This document shows, piece after piece, positions 16,466 to 25,259 of a DNA stretch of 44,522 bases. The stretch is taken from the NCBI GenBank assembly GCA_023427085.1, contig JAEZBO010000137.1, positions 1-44,522 of the forward strand, read 5' to 3'. The notes under the pieces are model-generated. The model did not search any database. It had not been told where the DNA came from and saw only the letters and a program-made list of their open reading frames with translations. Both the position numbers and the translations under genes were made by a program. Every line of letters begins with the position of its first letter. Position 1 is the stretch's first letter. This DNA is from Pseudomonadota bacterium (GTDB lineage Bacteria; Pseudomonadota; Gammaproteobacteria; Burkholderiales; Burkholderiaceae_B).

Positions 16466-19400
16466 TCAATCCAGCGACTTCGGCTCCGCGGCATTGGCCG
16501 GCGTCAGCAGCACGTACAGCGCCGGCACCACGAACAGCGCCAGCACCGACACCGAGATCAGGCCAAAGATGATCACCAGCGTCAGCGGCCGGTAGAACGC
16601 GCTGCTGATGGCCAGCGGCACCAGGCCGACGATGGTGGTGATGGCGGTCGTCAGCAGCGGCCGCAGGCGCCGCGCCGAGCCGGCCGCCGCGGCCTCGGCG
16701 ATCGACATGCCGCCCTTGAGGAAGCTGTTCATGGTGTCGACCATGATGATGCCGTTGTTGATCGCGATGCCGATCAGCGACACCAGCCCGATCATCGCGA
16801 AGAACGAAAAGGTGATGTCGAAGGCCCAGAATCCGAGCGCCGAGCCGATCACCGCCAGCGGCATGGTGGCGAAGATGATGAAGGCCTGGCGGAAGCTGTT
16901 GAAGATGATCACCAGCACACCGACGATCAGCACCACCGCGACCACCAGCGCGATCATCGCCGAGCCGAAGGTCTCGGAGGTATCGGCCGATTCGCCGCCG
17001 ATGACGGCGCGGTAGCCCGAGGGCCACTGGGCCTGCATCTCGTTGAGCCGCGGCGCGACCTCGGCCATGATCTCGCCGACCGTGCGGCCCTGGTTCTTGG
17101 CCATCACCGTGACGGCGCGCTCGCCGTTGACGTGCGAGATCGCGATGGCGGCCTCGTTCTGCACCGGCGTGAGCAGCTGGTTGAGCGCGATCGACCGGCC
17201 GTCTTCGGTGAACACCCGCACGCGCGACAGCTCTTCGGTGTTGCGCGGGCCGCCGGCTTCGCCCAGGCGGCTGGGCCATTCGGTGCCCAGCTGGATGTCG
17301 ATGTCGTCCTGGCCTTCGCCGGTGGCGAACTTGCCGATCTCGTCCGAACTGAAGGCGATGCGCAGCTGCGAGGCCAGCTCTTCGTGCGCGATGCCGAAGA
17401 AGTTGGCGGCCTCGCGGTTGGGCCGCAGCGCCAGCTGCGGCTTGAGCATGCCGATGTTGTCGCGCGCGTCGACCACGCCGTCGATGCCGGCCAGCAGCGC
17501 CTGCACCTCGCGCGACTTCTGCAGCAGCTGGTCCATGTCGGCGCCGATCAGCTGGATCTCGATCGGATCGCCCGCGCTCGGGCCACCCAGCTCGGGCACC
17601 ACCAGCAACTGCGCGGCGGCGACGCGGTCCTGCAGATAGGCCTGCAATTCGGCACGGATCTGGTCGGCCAGTTGATAGGATTCGGCGTCGCGTTCGGCGC
17701 GCGGCTTGAAGATCACCGAAAAGCCGATGTAGTTCTCGGCCTCGTTGGGCTGCAGCGCGGACGCCATCGAGCCGCCCGCGAACGGACTCTTCAGGCCGAC
17801 CAGCTTGACCACGCTCTGGAAGTAGGGCTTCTCGCGCAGGATCGCCCCGACGTCGTCGGCGACCTGCTGCGAGGTCGCCAGCTGCGCGGTCGGCGGCAGC
17901 TCGATGTTGATGCCCAGCCGCTCGCCGTCGGTAGGCGGAAACAGCTCGACGCGCGCCTGCGTGAACGCATACATCGACACCACGAACAGCGCCAGCGTGC
18001 CCCACACCCACAGGCACGACTGCCGGCGGGTCTTGACCACATGGCGGGTATTCCAGCTTTCCAGCCCGTTGACGGCCCAGGCGGTCACGCGGTCCGAACG
18101 GCCGCGCTGCTTGGGGTCTTCCGAGCGGCGCTGCTTGCCCAACAGCGCGCGCGACAAGGGCAGCGAGCACAGCATCGCGACGATGAAGGACAGCACCAGG
18201 CAGATCACCGTGGTGGTCGGCAGCACGCGAATGAACTCGCCGACCGTGCCGCTGATCGACATCAGCGGCACCAGCGCCAGGATGGTGGTCAGCTGCGCCG
18301 CAAAGGCCGGCATGGCATATCGTTTGACGGTGGCCAGCACGCCCTGGCCGAAGGTCTTGCCTTCGTTGTAGATCTCGTCGTGCAGGCCCTCCATCAGGAT
18401 GATGAAGACGTCGATGATCATCACCAGCGCGATCACCATGCCGATCACCACCAGCTCGTTGAGCGAGTAGCCCATCATCAGGATCACCAGCAGCACGCCG
18501 GCGAAGGTCACCGGCACCGAGATGCCGGCCACCACCGCCTCGCGCCAGGCGATGGTCAGCAGCAGGATGGCGAAGACGATGCCCATGGTCTGCAGCGCGC
18601 TGACGAACACGTCGGTCAGCGCGTCCCAGATCTGCGTCGATTCGTCCTGCGTGACGGTGTAGTGCAGCCCGGCCGGCCAGGCGCCTTCGCCCTGCATCTG
18701 GGTCAGCGCGGCATGGATGGTCTGCACCAGGTTGACGGTGTCGGCGCCCGGGGTCTTGCGCACCGACAGCTCGAGCGAGGGCGCGAACTCGGCGCCGCGG
18801 TCGCTGAAGAAGGCGCGGGTGGTCTCGGTCTCCTGCATGCGGCGCACCGAGGCGACCTCGTCGAGCCGCACCGCGCGGCCGGCCGCCGGCCCGTCCAGCC
18901 GGATCACCGGCAGGCTGCGCAGGTCGTTGATGTCGCGAAAGCGGCCTTCGAGCCGCACCACCGCGCCGATGCTGTCGCTGCGGATCTCGCCGAAAGGCTG
19001 TTCGATGTTGGCCTGCTGCACCGCGCTGCGCACCGACGCCGGCGACAGGCCCAGCGCCAGCAGCCGCTCGGGACGCAGCAGGATCTGCACGATCTCCTCG
19101 CGTTCGCCGCCGATGTCGACTTCGTTGACGTTGGGCAGGCGCTCGAGCGTGTCGCGCACGCGCCGGGCCAGTTCGTTCATGGTGGCCGAGCCGCCGTCGC
19201 CGTGCAGCGTGAACGTGAAGATCGGCCGGTCGTCGACCGAGGCCTGCGCGATCGCCGGGCGCTCGACGTCGGCCGGCAATTCGGCCTCGGCGTCGGCCAC
19301 CGCGGCGCGCAGCCGTGTCATCGCGTCGATGGTGTCGGCCGAGGCGTCGAACTCGACCGAGATGATCGAGAACGAGTCGAACGAGGCGCTGTCGACCCGC

Positions 19401-19765
19401 ACCACGCCTTGCAGCGTGGTGACTTCGTCTTCGATCTTGTCGGTGACCTGCTCCTCCATGGTGCGCGGATCGGCGCCGGCCCAGGTGGTCGAGATGGTCG
19501 CCTGCGGGATGTTCAGATCGGGCAGCGATTCCTTGACCAGCTGGGTATAGGCCATCAGCCCGCCCAGCAGCAGCGTGGCGACCAGCAGGATGCCGAAGAT
19601 CGGCTGCAGGAAGAAAAAGCGCGCCAGGGGATGGGCGTCGCGCACCTCGGGCGACTCGGTGATCGCCGGCGCGGCGGGCGGGCCGGCCGGCGCGGCAGAC
19701 TGGCCGGCGCCGGGCTCGGCCTGCTGGTCGCGGTGGCGCTCGTCGGGCTGCTCGGGCGTGCTCAT
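16466..19765 (-). CDS. RND-superfamily efflux permease
   Basis: Inner-membrane pump of 1099 residues, last gene of the tetR-linked efflux operon. The start is the ATG at 19765, which overlaps the adaptor stop. A polar 45-residue extension precedes TM1 (FFFLQPIFGILLVATLLLGG). Twelve transmembrane segments and two large periplasmic loops are arranged as in AcrB. In TM4 the usual Asp-Asp pair reads IIDVFIIL: D452 is kept and the second position is V453. In TM10 the expected lysine is Asn (IGIAINNGIIM, N1003). These differences from AcrB D407/D408/K940 suggest a separate RND branch. Substrate is unknown; drug, solvent or metabolite export is possible. Confidence 0.92.
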   Translation of the reverse strand: MSTPEQPDERHRDQQAEPGAGQSAAPAGPPAAPAITESPEVRDAHPLARFFFLQPIFGILLVATLLLGGLMAYTQLVKESLPDLNIPQATISTTWAGADPRTMEEQVTDKIEDEVTTLQGVVRVDSASFDSFSIISVEFDASADTIDAMTRLRAAVADAEAELPADVERPAIAQASVDDRPIFTFTLHGDGGSATMNELARRVRDTLERLPNVNEVDIGGEREEIVQILLRPERLLALGLSPASVRSAVQQANIEQPFGEIRSDSIGAVVRLEGRFRDINDLRSLPVIRLDGPAAGRAVRLDEVASVRRMQETETTRAFFSDRGAEFAPSLELSVRKTPGADTVNLVQTIHAALTQMQGEGAWPAGLHYTVTQDESTQIWDALTDVFVSALQTMGIVFAILLLTIAWREAVVAGISVPVTFAGVLLVILMMGYSLNELVVIGMVIALVMIIDVFIILMEGLHDEIYNEGKTFGQGVLATVKRYAMPAFAAQLTTILALVPLMSISGTVGEFIRVLPTTTVICLVLSFIVAMLCSLPLSRALLGKQRRSEDPKQRGRSDRVTAWAVNGLESWNTRHVVKTRRQSCLWVWGTLALFVVSMYAFTQARVELFPPTDGERLGINIELPPTAQLATSQQVADDVGAILREKPYFQSVVKLVGLKSPFAGGSMASALQPNEAENYIGFSVIFKPRAERDAESYQLADQIRAELQAYLQDRVAAAQLLVVPELGGPSAGDPIEIQLIGADMDQLLQKSREVQALLAGIDGVVDARDNIGMLKPQLALRPNREAANFFGIAHEELASQLRIAFSSDEIGKFATGEGQDDIDIQLGTEWPSRLGEAGGPRNTEELSRVRVFTEDGRSIALNQLLTPVQNEAAIAISHVNGERAVTVMAKNQGRTVGEIMAEVAPRLNEMQAQWPSGYRAVIGGESADTSETFGSAMIALVVAVVLIVGVLVIIFNSFRQAFIIFATMPLAVIGSALGFWAFDITFSFFAMIGLVSLIGIAINNGIIMVDTMNSFLKGGMSIAEAAAAGSARRLRPLLTTAITTIVGLVPLAISSAFYRPLTLVIIFGLISVSVLALFVVPALYVLLTPANAAEPKSLD

Positions 19766-21114
19766 CGCGGGGCCGCCTGTTGGTCGCGCGGCTGCTGAGC
19801 TTGCCCGGGCTGAACCTGCGGGGGCTGCTGAGCTTGCGGCTGCTGAGCTTGTTGCTGCTGCGACGGCTGTTGCTGCTGCTGCTGCTGCTGTTGCTGCGAC
19901 GGCTGTTGCTGCCGCGCAGCCTCGCCGTCGTCGAGCACGCGCACCTGCTGGCCGTCCTGCAAGGCCGCGCGGCCGTCGGTGACGACCCACTCATCGGCCT
20001 TCAGGCCATCGACCACCGCGCGGTAGCTGCCGGCCTGCTGGCCCAGCTCGATGCGGCGCTCGGCGACCTTGCCGCTGTCGCGGTCGAGCACGAACACATA
20101 GGATTGGTCATTGCGAAAGCGCAGCGCATCGAGCGGCACCGCGACTGCCTCTTCGACGCCCGGCTCGGCGATCCAGACGGCGACGAAGGCGCCATCCTGC
20201 AGGCCCGATTGCAGCCCGTCGGTATGCACGATCACCTCGAAGGTGCGGGTCTCGGGGTCCAGCGAAGGGCTGACCGCATGCACGCGGCCCTGCCGCACGT
20301 CCTGCTTGGCCAGCGGATCCTGGTCGGTGCCGTCGGCCGGCGGATTGCCGCCGATGACGGCGCGCGCGCCTTCGCGGATACGCTGGAAGTCGTAGGCCGG
20401 CAGGTCGACGCGCACCTCGAACTGATTCGGGTCGATCACCATCGCCGGCACCGTGCGCAGGCCGCTCTGTTCCGAATCGACCTGGACCGCGTTGGGCGAG
20501 AAATAGCGGCCGCGTTCGATGTTCAGCCGCGCCAGCACGCCATCGATGGGCGAGACCAGCCGCGATTCGGCCACGCCCAGTTCGGCCTGCGCCAGTTGCG
20601 CGCGGGCATTGTCGCGGGTCGCGCGGGCCTGCTCGACCTGCACCACGGCCTCGTCGAGTTCCTGCTTGGACGCCGAGCGCTGTTGCGTCAGCGTCTCGTA
20701 GCGCTTGCGGGTGGTCTCGGCCAGCCGCAGGCTGGCCTGCGCCTCGGCCAGCGAGGCGCGCGCAGCCTGCAGGTCGGCCTGGACACGCTCGGGCGCCTGG
20801 TGCGCGATCAGATGGCCTTGCTTGACCGGGCTGCCGACCCGCAGTTCGGGATCGACGTAGCTGACCAGGCCTTCCTGCGTGAAGGTCAGGAACTCGCGCT
20901 GGCGCGAGCGCGCCGTGCCCTGGCTGTAGATCCACGCCTGCAGCGAGCGCTGCTGTACCGGGCGAGCCCGCACACTGACCGCGCGCGCTTCGTTCTGCGG
21001 GCTTTGTGCCGCCGCACCGTCGGCCGGCTGGCCGTCGGCGGATTCGTCCTGGCCGCAGGCGGCCAGCATCACCAGCGCGGCCGCGCCGGCCGCCGTCATC
21101 CAAAGCTTGTTCAT
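19762..21114 (-). CDS. RND periplasmic adaptor (membrane fusion) lipoprotein
   Basis: Adaptor of 450 residues linking the RND pump to the outer-membrane channel. Lipobox LAAC with Cys20 indicates anchoring to the inner membrane. The first lipoyl half and hairpin lie at about 45-130 (VSYVDPELRVGSPVKQGHLI, then an Ala/Gln-rich coiled-coil ending around DNARAQLAQAELGVAESRL). The second lipoyl half begins SPIDGVLARLNIERGRYFSP. The beta-barrel and membrane-proximal regions complete a normal HlyD/AcrA fold by about residue 400. Residues 402-450 are an extra tail in which 29 of 49 residues are Gln, including a run of ten. Both gene ends overlap neighbours by ATGA, implying strict translational coupling. 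Confidence 0.92.
   Translation of the reverse strand: MNKLWMTAAGAAALVMLAACGQDESADGQPADGAAAQSPQNEARAVSVRARPVQQRSLQAWIYSQGTARSRQREFLTFTQEGLVSYVDPELRVGSPVKQGHLIAHQAPERVQADLQAARASLAEAQASLRLAETTRKRYETLTQQRSASKQELDEAVVQVEQARATRDNARAQLAQAELGVAESRLVSPIDGVLARLNIERGRYFSPNAVQVDSEQSGLRTVPAMVIDPNQFEVRVDLPAYDFQRIREGARAVIGGNPPADGTDQDPLAKQDVRQGRVHAVSPSLDPETRTFEVIVHTDGLQSGLQDGAFVAVWIAEPGVEEAVAVPLDALRFRNDQSYVFVLDRDSGKVAERRIELGQQAGSYRAVVDGLKADEWVVTDGRAALQDGQQVRVLDDGEAARQQQPSQQQQQQQQQQPSQQQQAQQPQAQQPPQVQPGQAQQPRDQQAAPR
19768..19914 (-). repeat. CAG/CAA-rich tract encoding a poly-glutamine tail
   Basis: Trinucleotide-rich segment at the 3' end of the adaptor gene. A run of ten Gln codons lies between two TCG/CCG (Pro-Ser) interruptions, and the flanks repeat the same pattern. 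It looks prone to slipped-strand length change in units of three. Confidence 0.85.
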
Positions 21115-22565
21115 GGTTGCGGTGTGTCCTGTTGGTCGAAGCCGCCGCCCAGCGCCAGGTAAAGCGCGATGCGGTTTTCGATGCGCGCGTGCTGCGCGGT
21201 GATGTGGGCGCTGCGGCTGTCGAGCGCGCGCTGCTGGCTCTCGAGCACGTTCAGAAACGGATCGATGCCTTGCAGATAGCGGTTCAGCGATACCCGCACG
21301 GCCTGTTCGGCCGAATCCGCCGAGGTGTCCAGCGCCTGCACGCGCGCCATCAGCTGGGTGTCGACCACCAGCGCGGTCTCGACCTCGGACAGCGCGGTCA
21401 GCGCGGTCTCGGCGTAGGCATGCAGGTTTTCGTCGCGCTGCGCGCCGGCGATGTCGACCTGCGCGACCAGCCGGCCGCCCTGGAACACCGGCTGCAGCAG
21501 GTTGCCGGCGATCGACCAGATCAGGTTGCCGCTGCGGAACAGGTCGGACAGCGTGCTGCCCGAATAGCCGACCGTGCCGCTGAGCGACAGCGAGGGCAGG
21601 AAGGAGCGCCGCGCCGCCGCCAGCTCGTAGCCCGAGCCCAGCAATGTCAGCTCGGCGGCGCGCACGTCGGGGCGGCGCGCCAGCAGCTCGGACGGGATGC
21701 CGACCGCCGGCGGCGGCGGCACGTCGGGCAGCGCGGCCTTGGTCCGCATCTGGCCGGACGGGTATTGGCCCAGTTGTTGATCGAGCTGGCGCAGCGCGCG
21801 TTCGAGCGCTTCGTGGCGCTGCTTGAGCCCGGCCCGGGCCGACTCGAGGTTGGCGTCGGCCAGCAGCCCGTCGGTGGGCGAGGCGATGCCGGCCTCGACC
21901 CGGTTGTTGATCTGCCGCGACATCTCGGCCAGCGCCTTGACGGTGCGGGCCGACAGATCGACCTGCGCACGCGCGTGGACGATCTCGAAATAGATCTGCG
22001 CGACCTGCGCCGCGATCGACTGGCGCATCGCGCGCAACTGCTCGTCGCTGGCCAGATAGGCGGCCTGCGCGGCGGCCGACAGGCCGGCCAGCCGGCCCCA
22101 CAGGTCGAGCTCCCAGCTGACGTCCAGCGCGGCGTTGGAGGTGGTGCTCAGCAGCGCGACATCCCTGCTGCCGCCACCCACGCCGCCCGCGGCCTCGCCC
22201 AAGCCTGGGATGCTGCCCAGGTTCTGGCGCTGCCGCGTCACGCCAGCGCCCAGGCCGACCTCGGGCAGCCGGTCAGCGCGTTGCAGCCGGGTCTGCGCCT
22301 CGGCGATGCGGGTGCGCGCGATGGCCTGCGCCAGCGCGGGGTTCTGCACCAGCGCGGTGTCGATGAAATCGTTGAGCGCCGGATCGGTGAACTCGTGCCA
22401 CCACAGCGTCGAATAGTCGAAGCCGGAGGCGCCCGGCGCCGCCGCGGCGGCAAAGCCGGCCGGTATCTCGAACGAGGTGCGCGGCGGCTCGGGTGACTTG
22501 ACCGCGCAGGCGCTCAGCGCCAGCGCCAGGGACAGCGCCACCAGCGGGCGGCGTTTCGGTTTCAT
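21111..22565 (-). CDS. Outer-membrane efflux channel lipoprotein (TolC/NodT family)
   Basis: Outer-membrane factor of 484 residues with a lipoprotein signal (MKPKRRPLVALSLALALSAC, Cys20). Two OEP repeats are visible: about 60-260 (WWHEFTDPALNDFIDTALVQN ... ARTRIAEAQTRLQRADRLPE) and about 270-470 (LPDVPPPPAVGIPSELLARR, the P-x-G-x-P-S-x-L-L-x-R-R-P-D signature). This signature is typical of NodT-type channels such as OprM. The start is at the ATG overlapping the tetR stop, and the stop overlaps the adaptor start. It forms a complete tripartite pump with the two downstream genes. Confidence 0.93.
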   Translation of the reverse strand: MKPKRRPLVALSLALALSACAVKSPEPPRTSFEIPAGFAAAAAPGASGFDYSTLWWHEFTDPALNDFIDTALVQNPALAQAIARTRIAEAQTRLQRADRLPEVGLGAGVTRQRQNLGSIPGLGEAAGGVGGGSRDVALLSTTSNAALDVSWELDLWGRLAGLSAAAQAAYLASDEQLRAMRQSIAAQVAQIYFEIVHARAQVDLSARTVKALAEMSRQINNRVEAGIASPTDGLLADANLESARAGLKQRHEALERALRQLDQQLGQYPSGQMRTKAALPDVPPPPAVGIPSELLARRPDVRAAELTLLGSGYELAAARRSFLPSLSLSGTVGYSGSTLSDLFRSGNLIWSIAGNLLQPVFQGGRLVAQVDIAGAQRDENLHAYAETALTALSEVETALVVDTQLMARVQALDTSADSAEQAVRVSLNRYLQGIDPFLNVLESQQRALDSRSAHITAQHARIENRIALYLALGGGFDQQDTPQP

Positions 22566-23236
22566 CGTTGCGACTCCGGGCTGAGCGTGAGCAGCAGCAT
22601 GGCGCGGTGCGCCGCGCGCAGCTGTTCGACCTCGTGGGCGGCGGCCTGCTCGTCGAGCATCCAGTAACTCATCATGGCGATCACCGCGGGTGCCGAGGCG
22701 ATCGAGAATTTGCGCGATACCGCGTTGTCGGCCATCAGGCCACGGGCGATGCACTCGTCCATCTCCTGTTGGCGGCGCAGCGCATGCGGCTGGAATATCC
22801 GTTCGCTCCAGCGATGCATGCGCTCGGGCTGACGGCCGCTTTCGGTGATCAGCAGCCGAAAGGTCTCCTGCACCTGCGGCAGGCGGATCAACTGATAGAC
22901 CTTGTCCAGATAGGCGTCGACCGTGTCGGCCAGCGTGGCGCCCTCGACCCAGCGCCATTGCGCGATCGACGACTTGGCGAACAGCACCTCGGTCAGCAGC
23001 GTCTCGAGGATCTGCTCCTTGCTGTCGAAATGGGCGTAGACGCCGGCCTTGGCGAGCCCGCAGTGCCGGGCGATCTTTTCGACGGTGGCGCCTTCGAAGC
23101 CGGCCGCGCTGAACTCGTGCAGCGCGGCGGCGAGGATCTGCTGACGGCGTACCTCGGGGCGCAGGCGCACGCGTTTGTCGGCCTTGACGGGCGGCGCGGC
23201 GGCGTCGGCGGGGGGCGGGGCGGCGTCATCATGCAT
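22562..23236 (-). CDS. TetR-family repressor of the efflux operon
   Basis: Regulator of 224 residues, first gene of the operon. Residues 1-25 are a Pro/Ala-rich arm. The helix-turn-helix spans about 31-77 (RRQQILAAALHEFSAAGFEG, KIARHCGLAKAGVYAHFDSK), the classic TetR/AcrR DNA-binding signature. The C-terminal ligand domain is all-helical (YLDKVYQLIRLPQVQETFRL). A longer open frame exists upstream, but ATG 23236 is chosen because it leaves the operator at 23309-23328 in the leader. The stop overlaps the next start (ATGA). Autorepression of the whole operon is likely. Confidence 0.92.
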   Translation of the reverse strand: MHDDAAPPPADAAAPPVKADKRVRLRPEVRRQQILAAALHEFSAAGFEGATVEKIARHCGLAKAGVYAHFDSKEQILETLLTEVLFAKSSIAQWRWVEGATLADTVDAYLDKVYQLIRLPQVQETFRLLITESGRQPERMHRWSERIFQPHALRRQQEMDECIARGLMADNAVSRKFSIASAPAVIAMMSYWMLDEQAAAHEVEQLRAAHRAMLLLTLSPESQR

Positions 23237-23308
23237 GGGCACGTCGGTCCTGTGGGGCTGGCGGCTCGGGGGCGGTGACACGGCACCGGCAAGGCAGTGC
23301 GCGCATCC

Positions 23309-23328
23309 TAACATCCGATCGGTCGTTA
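23309..23328. promoter_or_regulatory. TetR-type palindromic operator
   Basis: TAACATCCGATCGGTCGTTA pairs at eight of its ten positions (pattern TAACnnCCGATCGGnnGTTA). It lies 72 bp upstream of the tetR start and 104 bp from the divergent lipoprotein start. The shape and the CCGATCGG centre fit TetR/AcrR operators. Confidence 0.7.
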
Positions 23329-23432
23329 ATGGCGACCTTGTCACAGTCGTAGTCGAAATGCCAGATATGGATGCAAAACGCCGGCTCGGACCGTGTTGTA
23401 GTAGGACGAGTTTTGACTAACCCGGAGCCACG

Positions 23433-24167
23433 ATGCCGTCGACAGATTCCCGTATGCCCTTGGTTCGCCGCAACTTGAGCTTGGCCGCGATGGCCGCCGC
23501 CTTGATGCTGGTTGGCTGCTCGCCTGCCCGGCAGGCCGCGCCCGCGGCGCCGCAGGCGGGCGCGCAGGGCAGTGCCCAAGCCGATGCTGCGGATGGCGCC
23601 AGGCCTGTGGCCGCGCCGGCTGACAGGCGGGCAGGCGCCGCCGGGGCTGGGGCTGGGGCTGGCGCTGGAACTCACGCCAGCGCCGAGGCCGGCACCGGGG
23701 CTGGCGCCAGTGCCGAGGCCGCCGCCAGGCCCACCGCCGTGTCGCCGCCTGCCAAGGCAGCATCACGCAGCCCGACCGTCGGTGGCGATGGCTCGCAGAT
23801 CCAGCTCGATGCGCTGACGCCGGCCGATCTGCAGCAGGCCGCGCTGCAGGGAGAACTGGCCTGCGCCTTCACGCACGCCGGTTCGGCGACACCATTGTTG
23901 TTCGCGATGGGCATCGTCGGCGCCAGCGAACCCTCGCAAGGTGTCGTCAAGGTCAGCGGCTACGTCGAGCGCATCGGCGCGCCGGGCGGTTTCAGCGCGC
24001 TGCTCAAGGGCGCGACGTTTTCGGGCAAGGGCAAGACGATCCTCATCGCATTGACCGGTCCGGCGGCGGACAAGTCTGAATCGCCGCCCCGGCCGGCCAC
24101 CTTGACCTACCAACGGGCCGACGGCGCCAGCCGGACCTTCGAGGGCATGTGGCAGTGCGGGCCCTGA
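23433..24167 (+). CDS. Hypothetical lipoprotein with Ala/Gly-rich linker
   Basis: Predicted lipoprotein of 244 residues: N-terminal region with lipobox LVGC (Cys29), then an Ala/Gly/Pro-rich linker of roughly 85 residues, then a compact C-terminal domain from about 120 (QIQLDALTPADLQQAALQGE ... FEGMWQCGP). The globular part has a Cys near each end (ELACAFTH and MWQCGP) that may pair. The start at 23433 is supported by GGAG six bases upstream. Part of the linker comes from a GGGGCT-like hexanucleotide repeat at about 23643-23668. No function is recognised. It is divergent from tetR and shares that intergenic region, so the TetR operator could affect it too. Confidence 0.75.
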   Translation: MPSTDSRMPLVRRNLSLAAMAAALMLVGCSPARQAAPAAPQAGAQGSAQADAADGARPVAAPADRRAGAAGAGAGAGAGTHASAEAGTGAGASAEAAARPTAVSPPAKAASRSPTVGGDGSQIQLDALTPADLQQAALQGELACAFTHAGSATPLLFAMGIVGASEPSQGVVKVSGYVERIGAPGGFSALLKGATFSGKGKTILIALTGPAADKSESPPRPATLTYQRADGASRTFEGMWQCGP

Positions 24168-24243
24168 AGACCAGGCTCGCGGCTGGGCCAAGCGACGCGG
24201 CGAGGCCCGGGCAACGCTGACAAGCCTTTGGCGGGCCGCGCGC

Positions 24244-25146
24244 TCAGGCGTGCTGCGCGGTGCCGCCCACCTGCCGCATGATCTGCAGGAACGGCTCGAT
24301 GGCCGGATTGCCGTTGTCCGGATGGCGCGCCGCCACCAGCGCGGCACGGCGCGCGCCCGGGCCGCGGATGCCGATGTAGGTCAGCACGTCGCCGCGCATG
24401 CGCGCCAGCGAGGCCGGCACGATGGCCGCGCCCATGCCGGCCTCGACCAGCAGCAGGATGGTCGGGATCATGCTCTCCTGCACGATCCGCGCCGGCGCGC
24501 CGGCCTGTTCGATCATCAGCCGCAGCACCTGGCTGAAGTAGCGCGAGCGGCTGCGCGAATAGCCCACCAGCGGATGGACCAGCAGCTGTGTCATCGTCAC
24601 CCACTTGCGGCCGGCCAGCGGGTGGTCTTGCCGCACCGCCAGCACCATCGGCTCGTCGTGGACCGCTACGGGCGCCAGGTCGGCGTCGGCGAAGGGCGGG
24701 CGCAGCAAGGCCAGGTCGAGCCGGCGCTGGTGCAGCGCCTCGGGCATCTCGCTGGAGTTCATCTCCTGCAGGTCCAGCATCACGCTCGGGTAGCGTGCAC
24801 GATAGGCCAGCAGGGCCTGCGGCAGGTTGGAGTAGGCCGCGCTGGGCGTCAGGCCGATCAGCAACTGGCCGGTTTCGCCCTTGGCGGCCTGCTGCACCGC
24901 GCGCACCATGGCGCCGTGGTCGGCCGCCAGCAGCCGGATGCGGCGCTGCAGTTCGACACCGGCCGGCGTCAGCCGCACGCTGCGCGTGGTGCGTTCGAAC
25001 AGGCGGGTCTGCAGCGTCTCTTCGAGCCGCTTGATGCTCTGGCTGAGCGGCGGCTGGCTCAGGTGCAGACGCTGCGCGGCGCGGCCGAAATGCAGTTCTT
25101 CGGCGACCACCGCAAAGACCTCGAGCAGCCGGCTGTCGATCATCAT
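24244..25146 (-). CDS. LysR-family regulator
   Basis: Regulator of 300 residues from the ATG at 25146 (MMIDSRLLEVF). A longer frame to a TTG exists but would run up to the operator. N-terminal winged helix-turn-helix: LLEVFAVVAEELHFGRAAQRL, SQPPLSQSIKRLEETLQTRLFER. The effector domain spans about 90-295 (TGQLLIGLTPSAAYSNLPQ, MGAAIVPASLARMRG). It resembles the aromatic/BenM-CatR side of the family. It is divergent from the Bug receptor-amidase pair, with a perfect odd-centred palindrome between, so it most likely controls them in response to their substrate. Confidence 0.92.
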   Translation of the reverse strand: MMIDSRLLEVFAVVAEELHFGRAAQRLHLSQPPLSQSIKRLEETLQTRLFERTTRSVRLTPAGVELQRRIRLLAADHGAMVRAVQQAAKGETGQLLIGLTPSAAYSNLPQALLAYRARYPSVMLDLQEMNSSEMPEALHQRRLDLALLRPPFADADLAPVAVHDEPMVLAVRQDHPLAGRKWVTMTQLLVHPLVGYSRSRSRYFSQVLRLMIEQAGAPARIVQESMIPTILLLVEAGMGAAIVPASLARMRGDVLTYIGIRGPGARRAALVAARHPDNGNPAIEPFLQIMRQVGGTAQHA

Positions 25147-25173
25147 TGATTTGTCTTGGATATCAATAGGCAA

Positions 25174-25188
25174 CTAATACGGTATTAG
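25174..25188. promoter_or_regulatory. LysR-type operator (T-N11-A palindrome)
   Basis: CTAATACGGTATTAG is a perfect palindrome around one central G and contains the T-N11-A LysR box at 25175-25187. It is 28 bp from the LysR start and 72 bp from the Bug start, the usual place for a recognition site that represses lysR and activates the neighbour. Confidence 0.72.
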
Positions 25189-25259
25189 ACAGCATAATCG
25201 ACGCTTCCTAACATGGCTGCATGCGGTGCATTCGACGCCGTCGTCCACAAGGGGAAACC

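Noticed and set aside
16316..19798. Long plus-strand open frame across the RND pump gene
   Set aside because: The His/Asp/Arg-rich translation has no membrane segments. The minus strand encodes a full RND pump with expected overlaps.
19766..19990. N-terminal extension of the RND pump into the adaptor gene
   Set aside because: It is the adaptor's Gln tail read in another frame (Ala/Thr-rich); ATG 19765 gives the normal overlap.
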